Assembly (NCBI RefSeq): GCF_947172395.1
Contig: NC_069104.1
Location: 11,125,355 to 11,189,354, forward strand
Direction: 5' to 3'
DNA from: Bicyclus anynana
Lineage: Eukaryota > Arthropoda > Insecta > Lepidoptera > Nymphalidae
Length of the DNA stretch: 64,000 bases
Numbering within the stretch: position 1 is the first letter of the stretch; each line of letters opens with the position of its first letter. This document shows positions 53,621 to 64,000 of this stretch, one piece after another. The position numbers and the translations under genes were made by a program. The notes beneath the pieces were generated by a model. The model ran no database searches. It saw only the letters and a program-made list of their open reading frames with translations, and was not told the DNA's origin.

Positions 53621-53945
53621 AAGGAGATGGTCCATTTCAGTTCCACTCTTGTACCCCGTATAATTAAAATTAAAAAAATACAACGATTTTATTAAAATTT
53701 ATTCAAGTGAATAAATCTAACTAAATAAAAAAAAATAATTAAAATAAAAACCCAAGTTTTTGAGTTATATCAAGATGGCGCCCATATGACATGACAATTG
53801 ACAGAAAACGTCAAATTGATTACTGTAATGAAAACGTCATCAATCCGCCATTATTACCCATAGTAATGTTGCAATTCTTGGGAGATAATGAATATTATCT
53901 CGTAAGAATCAAAGTAAATTCGTAGATTTGTATAATCAAAAATAG
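53621..53945. mobile_element. TA-type MITE, one end lost
   Basis: TA then AAGGAGATGGTCCATTTCAG at the left; matches the complement of 45175-45558 (CAATTGACAGAAAACGTCAA; ATCCGCCATTATTACCC). It stops at TCAAAAATAG where a SINE-A begins. Confidence 0.85.
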
Positions 53946-54101
53946 TTTCTACACGACATCGTATCGGTACGCTAAATCGCTTGGCAGTACGTCTGTGTCA
54001 GTAGGGTGGTAACTAGCCCCAGCCGACGCCTCCCATCAGCCAGACCTGGACCTCCGTCCTGGCGTCCATGACGTATACCGTTGCGCCAGAGAGGCCGTCA
54101 A
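53946..54101 (-). repeat. SINE-A, tail missing
   Basis: TTTCTACACGACATCGTATC to GAGAGGCCGTCAAA; it lacks the 3' tail and poly(T), and abuts the broken MITE. Confidence 0.85.
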
Positions 54102-54361
54102 ACTTTAATTTACATATAAAGCACAGAAGTACTGAAACTTTAAATAAAACCATAGCCATAGATCCTCTATAGGCCGTAAACTCGCAAAATCCCATTATGT
54201 TTTTTTTATTAACCAATAAATTCCCGACTAAAGTAAATCCCCCATTACAGTCGAGTACACAAATTAAAAGTACATCAGTCTAACTGACATTTTCGTTTAG
54301 CTTGTTTACATTGATGTAATTTGTTATACATGCCACCCAAGTAAGACCCCTCTCTTGTATT

Positions 54362-54545
54362 TAAAGAAAGAAAGAGGAAAGAAATCTTTATTTTTAGTGC
54401 CACATATTACAATATTAAATTCTAAATACACATTCTGCAATATGTGGCATAACCTAGAAAATGGTTTTTTTTTACAAAAAAAGTTCTTCTTATATAAAAA
54501 AAAGTATGCAGCACTGATTTTCAGTTAGGAAAATATTTATGTCTA
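54362..54545 (-). mobile_element. LINE 3' UTR with (GAAA)n end
   Basis: AAGAAAGAAAGAGGAAAGAA, then GCAATATGTGGCATAACCTA and GCACTGATTTTCAGTTAGG. Confidence 0.65.
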
Positions 54546-55236
54546 TTCTTACAAATAGTTACAATTACATATTTTCTAGTCTCTTTTATTATTTGCGTTA
54601 TGTTTAATCTTATGGTAAATTACAATTTTATATCCAGACTGTAAGAAAACGGAACACTCTTATAAGTAACTTGTAAGTTAACGATATAGGCAAAAGGCAT
54701 ACGTAATTTTTCAGTTTGGTTTACGCGTTACAAGCTCATGATTACCAATTTAAGACTTAAATTAAGTTAACAGAGTTAAGCCGTTTCTTTAGATCATTAT
54801 TTCAGTTTCTTTAGAACATTGTTTCTGTTTTACTTACCGACGCATTCTCTGTCAATTACTGTGAAACACTAGTCTGCACTTTACCACTAAAATAAAAAAC
54901 AAGCAGCTTTAAAAAAGATCTACTTACATACAGTACTTACACGTCCAATTCTTTTTATCCGACAGAGCTCTCAATAAACTGGCGATTAGAGATGAGTTAA
55001 CAAAATCGGTCGACGCGTCATTAGGCGCTGTGAGCCGATCGTTATTTACAAATTACTCGAAAAAATGCTCGATTTTGAGTTATGCTTGTTGTACGTGACT
55101 GTACAATTTATTTACACAAATCCTGAAAGTCAGTTTACTATTTGGCATTGCTGCCTCATCCTATTACAATTTTGTGCATGTTGAATAGAAGCAGGCGCTA
55201 CGTACATTACGTAAGTTCATTATGAAATGGGAATAA
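54546..55236. other. Unassigned intron
   Basis: Nothing recognised. Confidence 0.4.
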
Positions 55237-55428
55237 TCTGTACTAATATAATAAAGCTGAAGAGTTTGTTTGATTGAACGCGCGAATCTCAGAAACTACT
55301 GGTCCGATTTGGAAAATTCTTTCAGTGTTAGATAGCCCATTTATTGACGAAGGCTATAAGCTATATATTATTCCCGTACTTTTACGGGGACGGGAACCAC
55401 GCAGGTAAAACCGCGCGGTGTCAGCTAG
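55237..55428 (+). mobile_element. Helitron-like, Lep1 type, complete
   Basis: A then TCTGTACTAATATAATAAAG; ends CGCGCGGTGTCAGCTAG then T. Confidence 0.92.
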
Positions 55429-55682
55429 TTTATTTATATTGCTAATTTTTCGCGGAGAATAACAATATAAATCAATTATTCCCTAATTTCGTATATAATT
55501 ATTCATCTTGATTACGAAAATATTAGAACTTTTAGCAAGAAAACTAGCTTTGGGAATATATTACAACCACATTTATTACTGTTTTAATCGTGTCTACGAG
55601 TAAAGAGTGATTGCCGGTATAATTAACGGAAAATTAATCTAAAAACAAAATCAAAATCAAATCGTACTTATACGTACAAGAA

Positions 55683-55893
55683 TCCGTAATAATTATGAAT
55701 GCAAAAGTAAGACTGTCTGTCAGTCTGTTACCTTTTCATGCCTAAACCGCTGAACCGATTTGAATGAAATTTGGTATGGAGATAAATTGCACTTATGAGC
55801 AGAATATAGGCATTTTTTTTTTATTTCAGAAGAATCATGAGTCTCGCGGGATTTTTAGAACAAAATTTCAAACGAAGTTACAGGCGTCTGCTA
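55683..55893 (+). mobile_element. Helitron-like, diverged
   Basis: TCCGTAATAATTATGAATGC start; CTGAACCGATTTGAATGAAA; ends GAAGTTACAGGCGTCTGCTA. Confidence 0.7.
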
Positions 55894-56456
55894 TTTTTTA
55901 AATAAAAAATGTTCTCAAAAGGACCACTATCAGTAACATGACATACATTTTCAATTTCCCACCATCATTTTCCCAACGGGCGGTTATTTTACACCATTAT
56001 AGGTTTTCGAACAAAAGGCCCACTGCAGTTTTCCTATATAAACAAAAGGCATAGAAAAATCTAGTTCACGTTTTAACTTCCGGTACAGGGGTGTGCGGTG
56101 AGAACAAAGGCGGGCTTTATGAGAAACGTCATTGCTTCTAGTTTGTGAAGATAGTGGAACGGTCGAGGAAGAAATTAATTAAAGCAAAGGATTTATCAAA
56201 AGGTTCATTTTATTAATGTTCTAGAGCTCGGCCAGGGTAATATTACTGCTATGCTTATTTGTAGAATAAAAAAATTACAAAAAAAAATCAATTTTAATGA
56301 CATGCTAAATGTACAGAATAAAGAATGTCCAGAATGAGTCTTTACAAGCAACGTCACACGTCAAAAAACTCACGCGTCTCCTTGACATCCGCATATATAA
56401 ACTTTTTTCATAATTTGTATTTCAAATTTTAGAACTAACAACAATTACGTACGTAT
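55894..56456. other. Unassigned intron
   Basis: GC-richer at 56070-56160; nothing recognised. Confidence 0.4.
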
Positions 56457-56712
56457 CATCATCATCATCATATCAGCCGATGGACGTCCACTGCAGGACA
56501 TAGGCCTTTTGTAGGGACTTCCAAACATCACGATACTGAGCCACCTGCATACAGCGAATCCCTGCGACTCGTTTGATGTCGTCAGTCCACCTGGTGGGGG
56601 GTCGGCCAAAACTGCGCTTACTAGTGTGGGTCGCCATTCCAGCAGTTTGGGACCCCAACGTCCATCGGCTCTTCGAACTATGTGCCCCGCCCATTGCCAC
56701 TTCAGCTTTGTT
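56457..56712 (-). mobile_element. RTE LINE 3' end, open frame
   Basis: (CATCAT)n then the complement of a ~75-codon open C-terminus: LKWQWAGHIVRRADGRWGPK, GRPPTRWTDDIKRVAGIR, RDVWKSLQKAYVLQWTSIG. Best-preserved RTE end in the window. Confidence 0.92.
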
Positions 56713-57480
56713 AGATATACGTACGTATACATATATCCATAATTATCAATAAAAATTTCATCTCATTCCTTTAGTTTTTGTGAACAATTTTTAAAATATT
56801 TAAAAACATAAGACGCCATTTTTCTAGAATAATATTGAAAATTACGCTTACGCTTCGTGTCGTCCTGACTCGAGAATGTATTAATTTTTAAATTTTGTAC
56901 ATGTAGAAAAATAAAATTTGGCAGGGAGGTAGTTTATTGTTAGTAGATTGCTAAGAGCGGATTTAGCAACAAGGCTGGATTAAAGAGGTATAAAGGAGTC
57001 CTATTTGGTAAAACCTTTTTGAAATATTTCCACGATTATTTTTTAATAGCAACCCAAGTAGTAATTCAAGTTACTTTTAGTTTACGTCAAGTCATACCAA
57101 TTAAAAGCTTACATAGAAGCCGTTCGCTGAATTCAATTTCAGTTTCAGAACTGCAAAAATAGGTTTATTATTTTTTTGTCAGAGAAAAACTTATTCATTT
57201 CCATGAAAAGAATTTTCTCTCGCAACTCAAGTTCATTTGTTGAAAGTTTTCAGGTGGGTTTTGGCGAAGTTTTTTTTAGGTTTGTAGGACTACTATGAGT
57301 TTGTAAACGTTTGCAAACAAGAATGAATGTTTTTCAAAATATTGACTTTCTGGTGTTTTCGTTTGTATTTTTGTTAAATAAAGTTTTTTTTTTGTATTAC
57401 GTGAAAACGTAACATTATTTATTTAACAAGAAAAATAAAGTGAAACTTGCAGAACCTTTGTGATTTGCCTGCTTATTTTT
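56713..57480. other. Unassigned intron
   Basis: 56925-57000 shares a short segment with 24480-24560 (GGATTAAAGAGGT). Otherwise AT-rich. Confidence 0.4.
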
Positions 57481-57610
57481 CGTTCCCGTAGGAATAAGAT
57501 GTATAATATAGCCTAGGGGATAATGTAGCTTCTAAAAATTGAAGAAATGTTTCAAAACAATTTTTGTCAATGCAAATACACAATCTAATCTATCCTCTTT
57601 ATAATCCTAC
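57481..57610 (-). mobile_element. Helitron-like, 200-bp type, 3' end missing
   Basis: CGTTCCCGTAGGAATAAG, AATATAGCCTAGGGGATA, to CTATCCTCTTTATAATCCTA. Confidence 0.65.
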
Positions 57611-57637
57611 TAATACTATAATTTAATTTAATATTTA

Positions 57638-57820
57638 AGCCTCAATAGCTCAACGGTAGGAGCGGTCGGACTCATCACCGAGGGGTGGTGGTTCGATCCC
57701 CGCCCCGTTGGTCTATTGTCGTACTCACTCCTAGCACAGTCTTTCCCGACTAGTTGGAGGAGAATAGGAATATTGGTCATATTATAAAATATATGGCAAA
57801 TATTCTTTTAAAAAAAAAAA
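57638..57820 (+). repeat. SINE-C
   Basis: Second copy: AGCCTCAATAGCTCAACGGT to GGCAAATATTCTTTTAAAAA. Nearly the same as 25221-25396 through CTTTCCCGAC. Confidence 0.85.
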
Positions 57821-58001
57821 CTATAAACGTGAAAGTTTGTATGGATGTTTAGATGTATGTTTGGATGTTTGTTACTCTTTAACACGCCGCTACTACTGAA
57901 GCGATTTGGCTTAAATTTGGAATACAAATAGATTTTACTCTGGATTAACACATACTTTTTATCCCGAAAAAATCCATGGTTTCCCGAGATTTGCGAAAAC
58001 T
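57821..58001 (+). mobile_element. Helitron-like, 3' end missing
   Basis: CTATAAACGTGAAAGTTTGT, CTGAAGCGATTTGGCTTAAA, AAAATCCATGGTTTCCCGAG; the CTAG end is replaced by the truncated SINE-A. Confidence 0.75.
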
Positions 58002-58008
58002 GATGATC

Positions 58009-58166
58009 TTCAGCCGTGGCTAATGACCATTTTACCGGCAAAGACATACCGCCAAGCGATTTAGCATTCCGGTACGATGTCGTGTAGAAACCGAAAGGGA
58101 TGCGAATTTTCATCTTACTCTATCAAGTAAGATTGTGATCAAGGGATTGTAAAGAATAAAAAAAAT
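58009..58166 (+). repeat. SINE-A, 5'-truncated
   Basis: TTCAGCCGTGGCTAATGACC to GTAAAGAATAAAAAAAATG. Confidence 0.85.
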
Positions 58167-58461
58167 GTTACAAATGCTACTTATGCCAGTCTAATTAATA
58201 TGTTTCCAAGTGAGAACGCACCCTTAAAGTATACAAATTACGACTTCCAGTGCAAACAGGGTATAAAGTTTGTCTAAAAATTTCCCGGCGGTGTACCGTA
58301 TAAAATATTTGCGGCATCCATTCATCTCAACAACGAACGCAGGTGGCTCTAATATCGCAAAAATGTACCTCACGACACCCCGCGGACTGTTTCAATATTG
58401 GACGCGCTCTTGTACACCTTTTACGAGTTATTGTGTCGAAGTTAAAAGTAAACCAACTTCT
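58167..58461. other. Unassigned, GC-richer
   Basis: An open frame from 58270 runs into the MITE at 58470, so it is not a conserved gene end. No family recognised. Confidence 0.35.
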
Positions 58462-58469
58462 GTTTTATA

Positions 58470-58768
58470 CTCAGACCAATTGTGTAGGACCTGCCTCGCT
58501 AGACGTCACTTTTCTGTCAAAGTATATGATCAACGATCTAATGCGATTATAAAAACTAAAACGATGTTAAATAGTTGTAATCGTGTTCGTCGGTTAAAGA
58601 GCTCCGTAAAAATACCTTTCTGTGTAATTGAATGATGTAAAAAACGGGCAAAACTTCTAGTTTATTATAAGATATATACCAAATCTGAGCTCGTTTTGCT
58701 CAGAAAATGACAGACAATTTTGTTCGTGACTATGAGTGCGATACAGGTTCTACTGTAATTGGTCTGAG
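58470..58768. mobile_element. hAT-like MITE with 8-bp target duplication
   Basis: CTCAGACCAATTG and CAATTGGTCTGAG-type ends; GTTTTATA at 58462-58469 and 58769-58776. The interior is collinear with 11165-11476. Confidence 0.9.
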
Positions 58769-58890
58769 GTTTTATACATGGACATGGGAATACACAGAAT
58801 GTGTTGTATACAGAAGGTCTATATACTTTGAGTACCTGTATGTATCTATTATTCAGATAATACTTTATAATTTGAAGTATCGATTGATCC

Positions 58891-59290
58891 AGGATCATCA
58901 TCATCATTATCAGCCGATGGACGTCCACTGCAGGACATAGGCCTCTTGTAAGGACTTCCAAACATCACGAACCCGAGCCGCTGGCATCCAGCTCATTCCT
59001 GCGACTTGCTTGATGTCGTCAGTCCACCTGGTGGGGGGTCGACCAAGACTGCGATTTGTAGTACGGGGTCGCCATCCCCTTGGGATCCCAACGTCCATCG
59101 CCTCTTCGAACTATGTGGCCTGCCCATTGCCAATTCAGCTTCGCGACTCGTTGAGCTATGTCGGTGACTTTGGTTCTTCTGGGGATCTCTTCATTTCTAA
59201 TTCGATCACGTATAGAAACTCCAAGCCACTCTTTCCATCGTCCGCTGAGTGAGGTAGCAACCAAGTTTCGAATCCGTAGGCAACGCGCAC
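58891..59290 (-). mobile_element. RTE LINE 3' end, longest copy
   Basis: (ATCATC)n then the complement of GRPPTRWTDDIKQVAGMSW and, farther upstream in the element, RDRIRNEEIPRRTKVTDI and LNWQWAGHIVRRGDGRW, with a frame break between the blocks. It reaches about 130 codons into ORF2. Confidence 0.9.
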
Positions 59291-59751
59291 TGTTCGAAGA
59301 CTTTCGTTTTCAGGCACTGAGTATTTTTATGAAACGGGTAATATTATTTTAGAAATGTGTATTATTAATCACAAAAGCTTCTGATATATTATGAAATCCT
59401 CGTAGAAATTGCTCCTTTCTAACGTTCAATTTATGCACAATTCACAAAATTGTTTCAGCTTTATATTCTACTTTACAGACGAAAGAAAATATAATATCGT
59501 ATAATACCTACAAAGGTAATGAACAATACACCACTCAACGTTAAAAGGCACCCACTTAAAACTTATTCTGTCCACACTATCCATTATTTCGGAAAATATT
59601 TTCAAAGGCGCGTTTTCTTTGTTGGCCGTCTCGCAGTGGTGCTAAAGCTGAAATCGATACCCCTATACTCGGGGTGTAGGGTTTCATCGCTTTCTATAGA
59701 AAATTTAATTTATGTGTTACTGCTTGCTTTATTAAAAGTTATTATTTTGCT
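59291..59751. other. Unassigned intron
   Basis: CGTCTCGCAGTGGTGCTAAA...TCGATACCC at 59628-59665 may be a decayed SINE head. Confidence 0.4.
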
Positions 59752-60064
59752 AATCATCATAAACAACCCAAATTCGGCTCACTGCTGAGCCCGAGTCTCC
59801 TCTCAGAATGAGAGGGGTTAGGCCAATAGTCCACCACGCCAGCCCAATGCGGATTGGCATACTTCACACGCGCAGAGAATTAAGAAAATTCACTGGTATT
59901 AAGGTTTCCTCGCGATATTTTACCTTCACCGTTTGAGACACGTGATATTTAATTTTTTAAAATGCACATAACTGAAAAGTTGGAGGTGCACGCCCTGAAC
60001 CAGATTCAAACCCACACTCTTCGGAATCGGAGGCAGAGGTCTTGTCCACTGGGCTATCTTGGCT
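59752..60064 (-). repeat. SINE-B, full length
   Basis: AATCATCATAAACAACCCAA to CCACTGGGCTATCTTGGCTC. Confidence 0.9.
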
Positions 60065-60227
60065 CTTATTATATTGCTAATAGAGACATTGAAATAAATT
60101 GAGTGCAAAAAAAAGGAGATCGTCTGTTTCTTCATTTTGAAATTAATATTTCACAGTTTATTGAAGTTGCAACTTTAATTTTAAGTTTGCAACATTTTTA
60201 ACATCTCCACCTGATTTTCTTAATAAT

Positions 60228-60558
60228 AACATCATCATCACAACCCATATTCAGTTCACTGTTGAGCTCGAGTCTCATCTGAGAATAAGAGGGGTTAGGC
60301 TATAAGTCTAGCACGGTGACCCAATGCGGATTGGCAGACTTCACAGTAGCAGCAGAATGCTTGGCAAAAACTTGGCAGAATTAATAAAAATTTCGGGTTT
60401 ACAATGTTATCCCTTTACCGTTTGAAACGCATGATATTTAACTTATTAAACTGAAAATGTACATAACTGAAAAGTTGGAGGTCCATGTCCCAGACCGGAT
60501 TCGAACCTACATCTACTAAATAGAAAGCAGAGGTCATATCCACTGGGCTATCACGACT
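60228..60558 (-). repeat. SINE-B, diverged
   Basis: ACATCATCATCACAACCCAT to CCACTGGGCTATCACGAC; middle altered (GCTTGGCAAAAACTTGGCAG). Confidence 0.85.
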
Positions 60559-60665
60559 TTGTCTCTTTCATAATAATGTGAAAAACAATATCAAACGTTT
60601 TGCTGATCCAAAAATAGTTTGTTTTTCTCGAAGAAACTATTTTTAACTTTGACTTTATAATATTA

Positions 60666-60862
60666 CTAGCAGACGCCGCGCGGTTCCACCCGCGTGGTTC
60701 CAGTTCCCGTACTAACATGGGAATAAAATATAGCCTATAGCACTCGGGGATAGTGTAGCTTCCCAACAGTGAAAGAATTTTTCAAATCGGTTCAATAGTT
60801 TCAGGGCCTATTCAATGCAAACAAACATTCAAATCTTTCGTCTTTATAATATTATTAGTATA
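60666..60862 (-). mobile_element. Helitron-like, 200-bp type
   Basis: A then CTAGCAGACGCCGCGCGGTT; ATAAAATATAGCCTATAGCA; right end CGTCTTTATAATATTATTAG. Confidence 0.88.
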
Positions 60863-60866
60863 CATA

Positions 60867-61157
60867 AAGGTGCTTCGTCGGTCCATCGGTTAGCTTGTAC
60901 GGGCCTGGATTCGAGTCCTAAGTAAGGCAATGAAATATTGTGTTTTTCTTTGAGGAATTAGGAAGCTTATGTTGGTACACCGCCGTGCCTCAAAGAGTAA
61001 GTGAAGCCGTAACTTCGTTATGTTTTCATTATCATTATCTTTGATAGTAAAAGTTACAGAGACACATATTACAGGCGCCCGCCAATCCGTTTTGGAGCAG
61101 TGTGTTGGGTCACAACTCTCTCTCAAAAGCTAGAAGGTTTGATGATGATGATGATGC
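60867..61157 (+). repeat. SINE-D with (GAT)n end
   Basis: CGGTCCATCGGTTAGCTTGT, B box CTGGATTCGAGTCC, tail to AAGCTAGAAGGTTTGATGATGATGATGATG. Confidence 0.65.
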
Positions 61158-61689
61158 AAGCTTTAGTTTATTTAATCCACAGCCACCGCAACATATTGTG
61201 TTTAATTATAAAATACTGTGAGAAAAAAACATTAATTAAAAAAACAGTGTCAAGCACCTCATAGAAAGTTCGCAGGAAAAATTAGTTCCCGCATGTAGTG
61301 TTTTTATTTCCTCTTCGGATTATATTGTATTTGCCTTATCTATTTAAATTAACAGTTTATTGTCTGGTTTATTTGTAAGCCGTTTGGAAGGACCTGGATT
61401 CGAGTCGCGAGCTGGACAAAAATATTAACAATCGCTTTTAATAAAACTGGTCGAATTCTATACTTTTATTCGCATTTTGAGATTTTACTTATACCATTTG
61501 TAACACCAAACGTTACCGTGGCATAGAGTACTACTAGCGCCATCTAGAATCTATACTTATAATACGAATTCTGTACATTTTGTACATTCTGTGCATTGAA
61601 GATATTTTGAAATTTTCTTTTACATTGTATTTCTTTTAAATTTTCTATTTACATTGAAGATATTTTGCAATACTATAATCGATACTGAA
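61158..61689. other. Unassigned intron
   Basis: A B-box-like word CTGGATTCGAGTCGCGAG at 61396; ACATTGAAGATATTTTG-like words repeated at about 61597 and 61650. Confidence 0.4.
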
Positions 61690-62060
61690 GCTAAAAATTT
61701 TTTTTTTTTCATTTTTTGTTTGTCTGTTCATGTTTTTTTGTTATTCGGGCATCGCGCTGAAACTACTGAAAGAATTCAAATGAAACTTGCCACAGTTTAA
61801 GACTATAATACGGAAAAGGTTATAGGATACTTTATATTGCAAAAAAAAAATTAAAAAGGGGGTGAAATAGGGGTTGAAAGTTTGTAAAGTCCTTCATTTC
61901 TAGAATTACAGTTTCAAAAATTTGTTCATAAATCATAAAAAAAAAATTTGAAATATCATGGGATTCAAAAATTTTTTAAATTTATACTCTGAAGTGGTGA
62001 AATAGGGCTTTAAAATTTACATTGATTTCCACGCAGACGAAGTCACGGGCATCCGCAAGT
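61690..62060 (+). mobile_element. Helitron-like, AT-rich type
   Basis: GCTGAAACTACTGAAAGAAT, GGGGGTGAAATAGGGGTTGA, ending GACGAAGTCACGGGCATCCGCAAG then T. Confidence 0.65.
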
Positions 62061-62072
62061 TCATTAATAATA

Positions 62073-62119
62073 ATAAACAAAGTTACCTACATATTATATA
62101 TAGGTAACTTTGTTTATTT
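62073..62119. repeat. Perfect 18-bp inverted repeat
   Basis: AATAAACAAAGTTACCTA and its complement, loop of 11 bases (62091-62101). Confidence 0.9.
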
Positions 62120-62456
62120 CATATTTTTGTTTTATATTTGTTAAAAAATATCTTACCGAGTGGATCTTAACTTGTTAATCCAAAGGCCCAATTAATAGTA
62201 GATGAGATCCGGTCAAATTCAAATTATATCACCGCTGCAGTCGGGACAGGGTGCAGGGTTGAATTCGTAATTAAGTGCCCTCTGGTTTACTTATTCATGC
62301 TGCTTGCCTTAGGATTGCACGTTTGCAGCTCGAAATAAATAAAGTTACTTCCTTTATTATGATAAAACGCCTAAGATAAGCCGGAAATGTTATTAGCTGT
62401 GTCAAATTTAGTTTTTTACAAATACCCGGAATAAAATGTAGCCTATATGTTTCATA

Positions 62457-62808
62457 ACCGTGATAGCCCAGTGGATATGACCTCTGCCTCCGATTTCGGA
62501 GGGTGTGGGTTCGAATCCGGTCCGGGGCATGCACCTCCAATTTTTCAGTTGTGTGCATTTTAAGAAATTAAATATCACGTGTCTCAAACGGTGAAGGAAA
62601 ACATCGTGAGGAAACCTGCATACCAGAGAATGTTCTCAATTCTCTGCGTTCACACATGCAGAGAGTTAAGAAAGTTCTCTGGTATGTCTTATATCGTGGC
62701 AGTCTGCCAATCCGCATTGGGCCAGCGTGGTGGACTATTGGCCTAACTCCTCTCATTCTGAGAGGAGACTCGAGCTCAGCAGTGAGCCGGATATGGGTTG
62801 ATAACGAT
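62457..62808 (+). repeat. SINE-B with internal inverted duplication
   Basis: Head CCGTGATAGCCCAGTGGATA, B box GGGTTCGAATCC. 62619-62648 and 62658-62686 are imperfect reverse complements not present in other copies. A Helitron scrap (TTTAGTTTTTTACAAATACC) precedes it at 62405. Confidence 0.88.
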
Positions 62809-64000
62809 ATGTTTTTCCTTAACCTTTTCTGTCTTCCAGTGAATGTTCTGTTAAAATCTGTTTACCCGTTCCAAAGATTAGCCCGGACAAACAGACAGAC
62901 GATATAAAAAAGCTTGATTATATGATTTGATCATGTGATGATTATGTTTAAGTAGGTCCATGAAAAAAACACAGTTATTTTAAAATGATAGACAAACACT
63001 TTAACTTGGTATTGATTGATTGATTAAACTGCATCGATTGTCTGGATGGATCTGTATGGATCAATGTATGGGGTAAGCTTATTTAACTTCGAATTAGATC
63101 TATGAGTTTTAGCCGTGTTTTATAATATTATCGCCGCGTTGCAACGACTTGCGGTACGGACAGCTTCAGTGTGCTCGTGACGTTCGAGCCGTCCACATCT
63201 CTTGTTGTGTAATTCTTTATTATATAGACGAGGAGAGTGACCTGAGTGGAAAAGCGTAGTGTTTGTTAACAGTCAAAGGCGCCTTTAACCCTTTAACACA
63301 CAAAATTCACAAGTGCGTGACTTCACTCAAGGTCATTCTCTGCCATTCTAGGGTCTTATTTTGGTTACAGTTTAATTTGTTAATTAAGTTGTCTTGACAA
63401 ATGTTGTGAATCATAACCTTTGTTTGACATTAATTTTCTTATTTTTGTAATCACTTCTGAGTCTGCTAAAAATAACATGAATAGTTTGAATTCTAAAATA
63501 AAACAAATCTTTACTTTAAAATAGATCAAAGTAGGGTAGAAAACTAAGTTTTTATTACATCCACGTCGCATTCTACCCCCGGCATCTGACAAAGGCCGGG
63601 GAAGCTGCAGGAAGCGATATTAAAATTGAACTTCCCGATTTTATATTTAAAAGTCCAGCTGCAACAGAAAACTATTTTGGAGACAAACCAAAAAGGGTTT
63701 TCTTTCGAAAGTTTCGTTTAGTTCCAATTGTCTTACATTGCAAACGTACAACTTTCCCGTCGCAATGGTTATCTAGAACGTCGGTCTACGAAAATTATTC
63801 AGAATAGTCCGTTTTTGTAACAAAAAAAGGTATATTTCTTTAAATATCAAACTGCCATTTTTATTAAATTGTGATCTCAAAATTGATGCATTATATGGAA
63901 AAGGCCGTATAATTATTCAAATGACTTTTAATAATAGATTACGAAACAGAAATAACTGTTCGTAGGTTCGTATTTATCTTACTTATTGTTTAAACGGAAA
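62809..64000. other. End of window, unassigned
   Basis: 63226-63345 holds an imperfect inverted pair (AGAGTGACCTGAGTG against CACTCAAGGTCATTCTCT), possibly a MITE remnant. Nothing else recognised. Confidence 0.4.

Noticed and set aside
58270..58635. 121-codon + frame
   Set aside because: Its second half is the hAT-like MITE, so the frame is accidental.
1..64000. CRISPR array, operon or bacterial contamination
   Set aside because: No regular spacer-repeat array, no ribosome-binding-site-led gene clusters; intron signals and insect repeats run the whole length.

Overview
The window reads as nuclear DNA of a lepidopteran (butterfly or moth). It is AT-rich, with GT-AG introns, an insect-type Dystrophin gene on the + strand, and dense short repeats of kinds familiar from Lepidoptera: tRNA-derived SINEs, Helitron/Lep1-like elements ending in CTAG, RTE and R1-like LINE ends, and MITEs. 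The species cannot be named from sequence alone. No bacterial, CRISPR or rRNA signal was seen, and no stand-alone tRNA gene.

Host gene. Three consecutive internal exons encode Dystrophin spectrin-type repeats (5566-5777, 6750-6904, 8046-8187). Splice phases agree and the reading frame is continuous across all three. From 8188 to the end of the window is one intron of at least 55.8 kb. Inside it, on the same strand, lies a GC/CpG-rich open exon (ATG 32593, donor after 33285) encoding 231 residues that are proline-rich and then helical. It ends in phase 0, as does the exon at 8187, so both donors could join the same downstream acceptor. The best reading is an isoform-specific first exon of a short Dystrophin form driven by an internal promoter, as known for Drosophila Dp186/Dp205; this is inference. 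The 3' end of the first Dystrophin exon plus its donor site is tandemly copied about five times in the following intron (5691-6500).

Repeat layer. Working names used below. SINE-A: tRNA-like head with GTGGCGCAGTGGT and GGTTCGATCCCC boxes, a tail shared with a LINE 3' end, and poly(A). SINE-B: head GCCGTGATAGCCCAGTGG, long tail ending GGGTTGATAA. SINE-C: head CCTCAATAGCTCAACGGTA. SINE-D: a diverged head with GGRTTCGAGTCC. Helitron-like: 5'-TC...CTAG-3', hairpin just before the 3' end, inserted between A and T without duplication; a nested copy at 34529-34679 shows this directly. RTE: short 3' ends encoding a C-terminus with GRPPTRWTDDI and ending in (TGA)n. The largest element is a 5'-truncated R1-clade-like LINE (17370-20506, minus) with an intact second ORF, poly(A) and a 13-bp target duplication, sitting in the middle of an older inverted-repeat element. 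Several MITEs have clean target duplications: hAT-like (8 bp), TA-type, and TAA/TTA-type.

Layout. 1-5500: repeats within a Dystrophin intron. 5566-8187: three exons. 8188-32400: repeat-rich intron including the R1-like LINE. 32430-33285: leader and alternative first exon. 33286-64000: repeat-rich intron. Stretches with no identified content are listed. Two short unrecognised open frames (16729-17034 plus strand, 39087-39380 minus strand) are flagged at low confidence.
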